Shown here piece after piece: positions 59,499-64,000 of a stretch of 64,000 nucleotides of DNA. The stretch spans positions 124,001 through 188,000 of the forward strand of contig NZ_JACVAI010000005.1 in the NCBI RefSeq assembly GCF_014851765.1, in the 5' to 3' direction. The position numbers and the translations under genes were made by a program. The first letter of the stretch is position 1; the number at the start of each line of letters is the position of its first letter. The DNA comes from Pseudomonas sp. PDM04. Its GTDB lineage: Bacteria > Pseudomonadota > Gammaproteobacteria > Pseudomonadales > Pseudomonadaceae. Under the pieces are notes generated by a model. It did no database searches and was not told where the DNA came from. It saw nothing but the letters and a program-made list of their open reading frames with translations.

Positions 59499-61028
59499 CT
59501 ACACCAGAATCGAAGTTCCGGTCATTTCCGCCGGTTTTTCCAGGCCCATCAGCTTGAGCATGGTGGGCGCCACGTCTGCCAGGACGCCGCCTTGGCGAAC
59601 CTTGAAGTCACGCTTGCCTACATAGATGAACGGCACCGGCTCGGTGGTGTGGGCGGTGTGAGCCTGGTGGGTTTCCTCGTCGGCCATTTTCTCGACGTTG
59701 CCGTGGTCGGCGGTGATCAGCGCCTCGCCGCCGACTTTCTCCAGCGCGTCGACGATGCGGCCAACGCACAGGTCCAGGCATTCCACGGCCTTCACCGCTG
59801 CTTCGAACACGCCGCTGTGGCCGACCATGTCGCCGTTGGCGTAGTTGACCACGATGACGTCGTAACGCTGCTGTTCGATGGCATCGACGATGCGGTCGGT
59901 GACTTCCGGTGCGCTCATTTCCGGCTGCAGGTCGTAGGTGGCGACTTTCGGCGACGGTATCAGGATGCGTTCTTCGCCCGGGAACGGTTCTTCACGGCCG
60001 CCGGAGAAGAAGAAGGTGACGTGGGCGTATTTCTCGGTTTCGGCAATACGCAGTTGGGTCTTGCCGTTTTTCGCCAGGTAGTCGCCCAGCACGTTGTCCA
60101 GGCTGCCGGCGGCGAAGGCCGAGGGGGCAGGGATGCTGGCAGCGTACTGAGTCAGCATGACGTAACCGGCCAGTTTCGGCTGGCGGCTGCGTTCGAATTC
60201 CTTGAAATCGTCCTCGACGAACACCCGCGTCAGTTCACGGGCGCGGTCGGCGCGGAAGTTCATGAACACCACGGCATCGCCGTCTTCGACCTTCACCGGT
60301 TCGCCGATGGTGGTGGCTTTGACGAACTCGTCGCTCTCGCCACGTTCGTACGCCGCCTGAAGGCCTTCCTGGGCGGTGGCGGCGTTGAACTGGCCGTTGC
60401 CGTCAACGATCAGGTTGTAGGCCTGGGCCACGCGGTCCCAGCGGTTGTCACGGTCCATGGCGAAGTAGCGGCCAATCAGGCTGGCGATCCGGCCTTTGCC
60501 GAGGGCCTGGAACGTCGCGTCGAGCAGCTCGATGGACGACTCGGCGCTTTTCGGCGGTGTGTCACGACCATCGAGGAAGGCGTGCAGGTAGATTTTTTCG
60601 GCGCCGCGCTTGAAGGCGAGCTCCGCCATGGCGATCAGGTGATCCTGGTGGCTGTGCACGCCGCCATCGGACAGCAGGCCCATGAAATGCACGGCCTTGC
60701 CAGCTGCCACGGCTTTATCCACGGCGGCGCAGATGGTCGGGTTCTCGAAGAATTCGCCGTCGCGGATCGATTTGGTCACGCGGGTGAAGTCCTGATACAC
60801 CACGCGGCCGGCGCCAAGGTTCATGTGGCCGACCTCGGAGTTGCCCATCTGACCGTCCGGCAAGCCGACATCCATGCCGCTGCCCGAGATCAGTCCGTTC
60901 GGTACGGTGGCGCACAGGCGGTCCAGTACGGGCTTCTTGGCCGCCAACACGGCGTTGGACTCAGGGCTATCGCTGTGACCGAAGCCGTCGAGAATGATCA
61001 GGACCAAAGGTTTAGGCGTGGTAGTCAT
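59499..61028 (-). CDS. gpmI: 2,3-bisphosphoglycerate-independent phosphoglycerate mutase
   Basis: A 509-aa alkaline-phosphatase-superfamily enzyme of glycolysis/gluconeogenesis with two Mn ions. Metal Asp in VLIILDGFGHSD, catalytic Ser in LPDGQMGNSEVGHMNLG, and the late metal motifs NYANGDMVGHSG and LITADHGNVEKM. The start at 61028 (MTTTPKPLVLI) is preferred to one 12 codons upstream. Confidence 0.97.
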   Translation of the reverse strand: MTTTPKPLVLIILDGFGHSDSPESNAVLAAKKPVLDRLCATVPNGLISGSGMDVGLPDGQMGNSEVGHMNLGAGRVVYQDFTRVTKSIRDGEFFENPTICAAVDKAVAAGKAVHFMGLLSDGGVHSHQDHLIAMAELAFKRGAEKIYLHAFLDGRDTPPKSAESSIELLDATFQALGKGRIASLIGRYFAMDRDNRWDRVAQAYNLIVDGNGQFNAATAQEGLQAAYERGESDEFVKATTIGEPVKVEDGDAVVFMNFRADRARELTRVFVEDDFKEFERSRQPKLAGYVMLTQYAASIPAPSAFAAGSLDNVLGDYLAKNGKTQLRIAETEKYAHVTFFFSGGREEPFPGEERILIPSPKVATYDLQPEMSAPEVTDRIVDAIEQQRYDVIVVNYANGDMVGHSGVFEAAVKAVECLDLCVGRIVDALEKVGGEALITADHGNVEKMADEETHQAHTAHTTEPVPFIYVGKRDFKVRQGGVLADVAPTMLKLMGLEKPAEMTGTSILV

Positions 61029-61178
61029 GGATTCGACTCGTGGCTGAATAAGAGGGCGATGCAAAAGGGAGTAGGAGTTTAAAGCGAAGTTCCGGCCACG
61101 TCACCGCCGGACGGGGTTTGGCCCACCATAGTGGCTGTGTATACTGGCCGACATTTTAACGCCCTGGAACCTCCTTCG

Positions 61179-61592
61179 ATGGTTGCTCACCTGATTGAAT
61201 TTGCCACTAACCACTATCTGCTCGTCGGTCTCTTCATCGTGCTGCTGGCGCTGCTGGTCGCTTATCAGATGCAAGGCGGCGGCCGTAGCCTGAGCACCGG
61301 CGAACTGACGGGCCTGGTCAACAAGGACGCCGGTGTCGTCATCGACATCCGTGCGGCCAAGGATTTCGCCGCCGGTCACATCGTCGGTGCGCTGAACATT
61401 CCCCATGACAAGCTGGCCGCGCGTATCGGCGAGCTGGAAAAGCACAAGGCCAAGACCATCATCCTGGTCGATGCCATGGGTCAGACTGCCGGCACGCATG
61501 CCCGCGAACTGATGAAGTCCGGCTTCACCGCCGCCAAGCTGTCCGGCGGTATTTCCAGCTGGAAAGGCGACAACCTGCCGCTGGTGAAGTGA
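61179..61592 (+). CDS. membrane-anchored rhodanese-like protein lacking the catalytic Cys
   Basis: A 137-aa protein: one N-terminal TM helix (about 12-32, YLLVGLFIVLLALLVAYQM) and a rhodanese domain (about 40-135; VVIDIRAAKDFAAGHIVGALNIPH). Compared with E. coli YibN, where the loop carries the active Cys, the sequence here reads IILVDAMGQTAGTH, with Asp at the Cys position. It is likely not a sulfurtransferase. It heads the group with grxC and secB, two bases before grxC. Confidence 0.88.
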   Translation: MVAHLIEFATNHYLLVGLFIVLLALLVAYQMQGGGRSLSTGELTGLVNKDAGVVIDIRAAKDFAAGHIVGALNIPHDKLAARIGELEKHKAKTIILVDAMGQTAGTHARELMKSGFTAAKLSGGISSWKGDNLPLVK

Positions 61593-61593
61593 T

Positions 61594-61848
61594 ATGAGCA
61601 ACGTCGTCGTCTATTCCAGCGATTACTGCCCTTATTGCTCGCGAGCCAAGTACCTGCTCGAGAACAAAGGCGTGGCCTTCGAAGAGATCAAGGTCGATGG
61701 CAAGCCACAGGTGCGCGCCGCCATGGCCCAGAAAGCCGGCCGGACCTCCGTGCCGCAGATCTGGATCGGCGAACGCCACGTGGGTGGCTGTGATGATTTG
61801 TTTGCCCTGGAGCGCGCCGGCAAGCTCGACGCCCTGCTCAAGGCCTGA
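61594..61848 (+). CDS. grxC: glutaredoxin 3
   Basis: An 84-aa glutaredoxin with the dithiol site CPYC (SSDYCPYCSRAKYLL), the TVP-like cis-Pro loop RTSVPQIWIG and the GG motif HVGGCDDL. It reduces disulfides with glutathione. It starts right after the rhodanese stop, and secB follows after 41 bp. Confidence 0.97.
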   Translation: MSNVVVYSSDYCPYCSRAKYLLENKGVAFEEIKVDGKPQVRAAMAQKAGRTSVPQIWIGERHVGGCDDLFALERAGKLDALLKA

Positions 61849-61889
61849 ATGCCCTCCCTACAAGCCCCCTGGATCAGAAAGGATCTGAG

Positions 61890-62375
61890 ATGACTGACCA
61901 ACAGAACACTGCAGCTGGCGAAGACGATAGCGCACCGCAATTCTCCTTGCAGCGCATCTACGTACGTGACTTGTCCTTCGAAGCCCCGAAAAGCCCGGCG
62001 ATCTTCCGCCAGCAATGGGAGCCGAGCGTCGGCCTGGATCTGAACACCCGTCAAAAGGCGCTGGAAGCCGACTTCCACGAAGTCGTGCTGACCCTGTCGG
62101 TGACCGTGAAAAACGGTGACGAAGTGGCCTTTATCGCTGAAGTGCAGCAGGCCGGGATCTTCCTGATCAAGAACCTGGACGATGCCTCGATGAGCCACAC
62201 GCTCGGCGCGTTCTGCCCGAACATCCTGTTCCCGTACGCTCGCGAAGCCCTGGACAGCCTGGTGACCCGTGGTTCGTTCCCGGCCCTGATGCTGGCCCCG
62301 GTGAACTTCGATGCGCTGTACGCCCAGGAACTGCAACGCATGCAGGAAGCTGGCGAGACGCCGACCGTTCAGTAA
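61890..62375 (+). CDS. secB: protein-export chaperone SecB
   Basis: A 161-aa SecB with the family core FSLQRIYVRDLSFEAPKSP, GIFLIKNLDD, GAFCPNILFPYAREALDSLV and LMLAPVNFDALYAQ. It keeps pre-proteins unfolded for SecA. GATCTGAG lies before the ATG. A long REP hairpin ends the transcript. Confidence 0.98.
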   Translation: MTDQQNTAAGEDDSAPQFSLQRIYVRDLSFEAPKSPAIFRQQWEPSVGLDLNTRQKALEADFHEVVLTLSVTVKNGDEVAFIAEVQQAGIFLIKNLDDASMSHTLGAFCPNILFPYAREALDSLVTRGSFPALMLAPVNFDALYAQELQRMQEAGETPTVQ

Positions 62376-62394
62376 GTCAGCAGCGCAAGTCCCG

Positions 62395-62485
62395 ATGTGG
62401 GAGCGAGCCTGCTCGCGATTACGGGGTGTCAATCAACGCATAGCTGACTGACTCCCCGTAATCGCGAGCAGGCTCGCTCCCACAT
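62395..62485. repeat. long perfect REP inverted repeat between secB and trmL
   Basis: The two REP arms are extended by ATTACGGGG / CCCCGTAAT, so about 31 bp pair without mismatch around a loop of about 29 bases. This is the longest perfect REP hairpin of the window and lies between convergent genes. Confidence 0.92.
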
Positions 62486-62497
62486 TTTTGTATGCAG

Positions 62498-62953
62498 CTA
62501 TTTGAAGCCGTTCTGGCGCCAGGCCTCGTACACGGCCACCGCCACGGTGTTCGACAGGTTCAGGCTACGGCAGCCTTCGCGCATCGGCAGTCGCAAGCGC
62601 TGATCGGCAGGCAGGGCGTCGAGCACCTCGGCCGGCAAGCCACGGCTTTCAGGGCCGAACAGAAACGCATCACCCTCGACGAAGCTGGCATCGTGAAACG
62701 GCCGCGAACCCTTGGTGGTGAAGGCGAACAAGCGTGGATGGCCCAGGCTTTCCAGACAACTGGCCAGGTCTGCGTGGCGCTGCAGGGTGGCATACTCGTG
62801 GTAATCGAGGCCGGCCCGGCGCAGGCGTTTGTCGTCCATCTCGAAGCCCAGCGGTTCGATCAAATGCAGGTGGCAGCCGCTGTTGGCGCACAGCCTGATA
62901 ACGTTGCCGGTATTCGGCGGAATTTCTGGTTGGAAAAGGATGACGTGAAACAT
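62498..62953 (-). CDS. trmL: tRNA (cytidine(34)-2'-O)-methyltransferase TrmL
   Basis: A 151-aa SPOUT methyltransferase opening MFHVILFQPEIPPNTGNVIRLC, with the knot motifs FLFGPESRGLP and LPMREGCRSLNLSNTVAVAVYEA. It methylates the wobble base of tRNA-Leu. Its start codon overlaps the divergent start of the next gene in a shared CATG. Confidence 0.97.
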   Translation of the reverse strand: MFHVILFQPEIPPNTGNVIRLCANSGCHLHLIEPLGFEMDDKRLRRAGLDYHEYATLQRHADLASCLESLGHPRLFAFTTKGSRPFHDASFVEGDAFLFGPESRGLPAEVLDALPADQRLRLPMREGCRSLNLSNTVAVAVYEAWRQNGFK

Positions 62954-63392
62954 GCACGGCTCCGCAGGTAAAGATGACGGGCATTCTACGCCGCAAGCGG
63001 ACCCGCGTTCGAAACTATTCCCTCGGGTGATGGGGTCGCTGGCGCTTTTCGGGTTGATGGTGGGGTTGATGATTGGCCGCCTGACGACGCCCGACCCCAG
63101 TGAGCTGCAGCAGATCGAGGTGACGGACGACGGGCTGGTGGTGTGGTTCAACAATGAGCCCAAGACCCATGGCGAGTTCGTGGACGGCAGCCTGGCGCTG
63201 CTGTTCGACGCGCAAGGCCGGGCGCAGAAAGGCCAGCTCAAGCTCAATGACAAGAGCGTGAACTGGCGGGTGCTGTCGAGTGATGAGGGGTTGTTGCTGT
63301 CGGTGGTGGCGGCCCGACCGCTACAGGGCGAGTGGGCCGGTCGCGAGGTCGATGACCGCTGGCGGCTGGAGATCCATCTCCGGGAGCAATAA
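62952..63392 (+). CDS. hypothetical membrane-anchored protein
   Basis: A 146-aa protein with a TM helix at about residues 27-45 (MGSLALFGLMVGLMIGRLT) and a C-terminal beta-rich domain (IEVTDDGLVVWFNNEP, SLALLFDAQGRAQKGQLKLN, RLEIHLREQ). A homologue stands here in other pseudomonads between trmL and ntrC. The start is uncertain: the ATG at 62952 overlaps the trmL start, and an internal ATG at 63030 would begin directly with the TM helix. The function is unknown. Confidence 0.75.
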   Translation: MHGSAGKDDGHSTPQADPRSKLFPRVMGSLALFGLMVGLMIGRLTTPDPSELQQIEVTDDGLVVWFNNEPKTHGEFVDGSLALLFDAQGRAQKGQLKLNDKSVNWRVLSSDEGLLLSVVAARPLQGEWAGREVDDRWRLEIHLREQ

Positions 63393-63394
63393 AA

Positions 63395-63615
63395 GAGGGA
63401 ATCCCCGGCCTGCCTGTACCAAGGTCCCCAAAACGGCAGGGCTCGCGCATTGCGTCGTGAGCCCGGTGTAAAGAAGGAACCCCTGACCTGCCTGTATCAA
63501 GGGCCCCAAAACGGCTGGGCTCGTCGCTTGTGCGGTGTGAGCCCGATGTAAAGAGGGGAATCCCCGGCCTGCCTGTACCAAGGTCCCCGAAACCGGGTAG
63601 TGAACTGAATCACTG
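63395..63615 (-). ncRNA. nrsZ: tandem-repeat small RNA, probable NrsZ
   Basis: About 220 bp with three copies of a 78-81-bp unit: CCTGCCTGTA begins at 63409, 63487 and 63568 on the plus strand. Each full unit has a GGGCTC...GAGCCC hairpin next to a CGTTTTGGGG-type segment. On the minus strand a sigma-54 promoter lies just before the first unit. In P. aeruginosa the nitrogen-controlled, processed, stem-loop-repeated sRNA NrsZ lies downstream of ntrC in the same orientation. Position, orientation, promoter type and repeats all agree. The ends are estimates. Confidence 0.75.
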
Positions 63616-63625
63616 AATGGACTAT

Positions 63626-63642
63626 TGCAGGGGGCGTGCCAG
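63626..63642 (-). promoter_or_regulatory. sigma-54 promoter of the tandem-repeat RNA
   Basis: The minus strand reads CTGGCACGCCCCCTGCA, matching YTGGCACGN4TTGCW except for the first T of the -12 box. Transcription would start near 63615. A half-site TGCACC lies upstream near 63797, a possible NtrC contact. Confidence 0.75.
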
Positions 63643-63680
63643 GTTTTAACAGGTTGGAACATAAAGACGTCCTGAAGCGG

Positions 63681-63716
63681 CGAAAGCCCCGGAATACGGG
63701 GCTTTCGTGTTTTTTT
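63681..63716 (+). terminator. Rho-independent terminator, plus direction
   Basis: The stem CGAAAGCCCCG / CGGGGCTTTCG with a short loop, followed by TGTTTTTTT. It would stop plus-strand transcription coming from 62952-63392 before it enters ntrC. Confidence 0.8.
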
Positions 63717-63817
63717 GCGGCGGGGTTTTGTCTGAGTTTTCGCAGCTTTTGCCAGGATGCGGCATGCGCGATTGCGGGTCAGGGTGCTTTGCAGTGGTGC
63801 ATGCGGGCCTCAAAAAG

Positions 63818-63896
63818 CATCGCGAGCAGGCTCGCTCCCACATTGGACTGGTGTGAACACCTGAAATCCCCGTGGGAGCGAGCCTGCTCGCGATTG
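63818..63896. repeat. REP inverted pair, outward type
   Basis: Here the order is reversed (CGCGAGCAGGCTCGCTCCCA first, then GGGAGCGAGCCTGCTCGC), with a GGTGTGAACACC palindrome in the spacer. It lies between ntrC and the sigma-54 promoter. Confidence 0.9.
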
Positions 63897-63928
63897 GATC
63901 TGACAGTCGGTGATGAACCGAAGGCCTG

Positions 63929-64000
63929 TTAGCCTTCTTCCCCCTCATCGTCATCCCCGCCATCGACCTTCATCCCCAATTCCTTGATCTTGCGCGTCAG
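63929..64000 (-). CDS. ntrC: nitrogen regulator NtrC, C-terminal end only
   Basis: The last 23 codons of a gene running off the right edge: LTRKIKELGMKVDGG followed by an acidic tail (DDDEGEEG) and stop. The LTRKIKELGM segment is the end of the Fis-type HTH of NtrC, and ntrC follows trmL in pseudomonads. Confidence 0.8.
   Translation of the reverse strand: MTRKIKELGMKVDGGDDDEGEEG

Noticed and set aside
63600..63662. Minus-strand reading frame through the 78-bp repeats (repeating VQAGRGF-type peptide)
   Set aside because: The peptide repeats only mirror the DNA repeats; the sigma-54 promoter, hairpins and synteny favour a non-coding RNA.

Overview
The window is a piece of a Pseudomonas chromosome, most likely the P. 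fluorescens group. This rests on gene orders shared with other pseudomonads (LysR-kbp-yrfG-nudE-cysQ, rmlBADC-dctBD, aguBA-oprE, yggX-mutY-asmA, hisBHAF, gpmI-envC-ctpA, secB-trmL-ntrC) and on ten REP sites of the GGGAGCGAGCCTGCTCGC type scattered between genes. No database search was run; species-level placement is inference.

Layout. 1-11 kb: a LysR regulator, a BON-LysM potassium-binding protein, yrfG, nudE-cysQ, a thioesterase, the dctBD two-component system and the dTDP-L-rhamnose operon rmlBADC. 11-19 kb: a kinase/phospho-lyase fusion, agmatine-to-putrescine genes aguB-aguA, a small protein, a candidate sRNA or leader, and an OprE-like porin. 19-22.6 kb: an orphan RelB antitoxin running into a REP, a tautomerase, a DsbA-family oxidoreductase, an SDR lacking the usual catalytic tyrosine, a DUF6124 protein and a ParDE pair.

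23.0-31.65 kb is a genomic island of about 8.6 kb inserted at the 3' end of tRNA-Thr(UGU). It is bounded by a 17-bp direct repeat of the tRNA 3' part and carries a P4-type integrase next to the tRNA. Its AT-rich cargo is a Gabija-type defence pair (OLD-family ATPase/TOPRIM nuclease plus UvrD-like helicase). Facing this pair is a coupled operon of an integrase-domain protein, a 91-aa protein and a small protein built of five YDY repeats. Between the two recombinases lies about 900 bp of gene-poor DNA with three inverted repeats and a cluster of DnaA-box-like sites. The island contains no REP.

31.8-45.6 kb mixes core and accessory genes: a CDA-fold deaminase, a methyltransferase, a basic amino acid ABC transporter (hisPJQM type), gabP behind a sigma-54-like promoter, a VapBC module flanked by two 36-bp copies of the same terminator, tandem paralogous small genes, a hydrolase, a broken DUF1016 nuclease gene, a TSUP permease and a clavaminate-synthase-like dioxygenase, ending at tRNA-Phe. 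45.6-64 kb is core: yggX-mutY-asmA, a PanZ-like protein, an OFA transporter, hisB-hisH-DUF2164-hisA-hisF, a solute-binding protein, yibQ-ctpA-envC, gpmI, a rhodanese-like protein, grxC, secB and trmL. It ends with a tandem-repeat RNA locus with a sigma-54 promoter that fits NrsZ, and the 3' end of ntrC.

The most interesting region is the tRNA-Thr island, in particular the YDY-repeat protein and the structured non-coding DNA beside the integrases.
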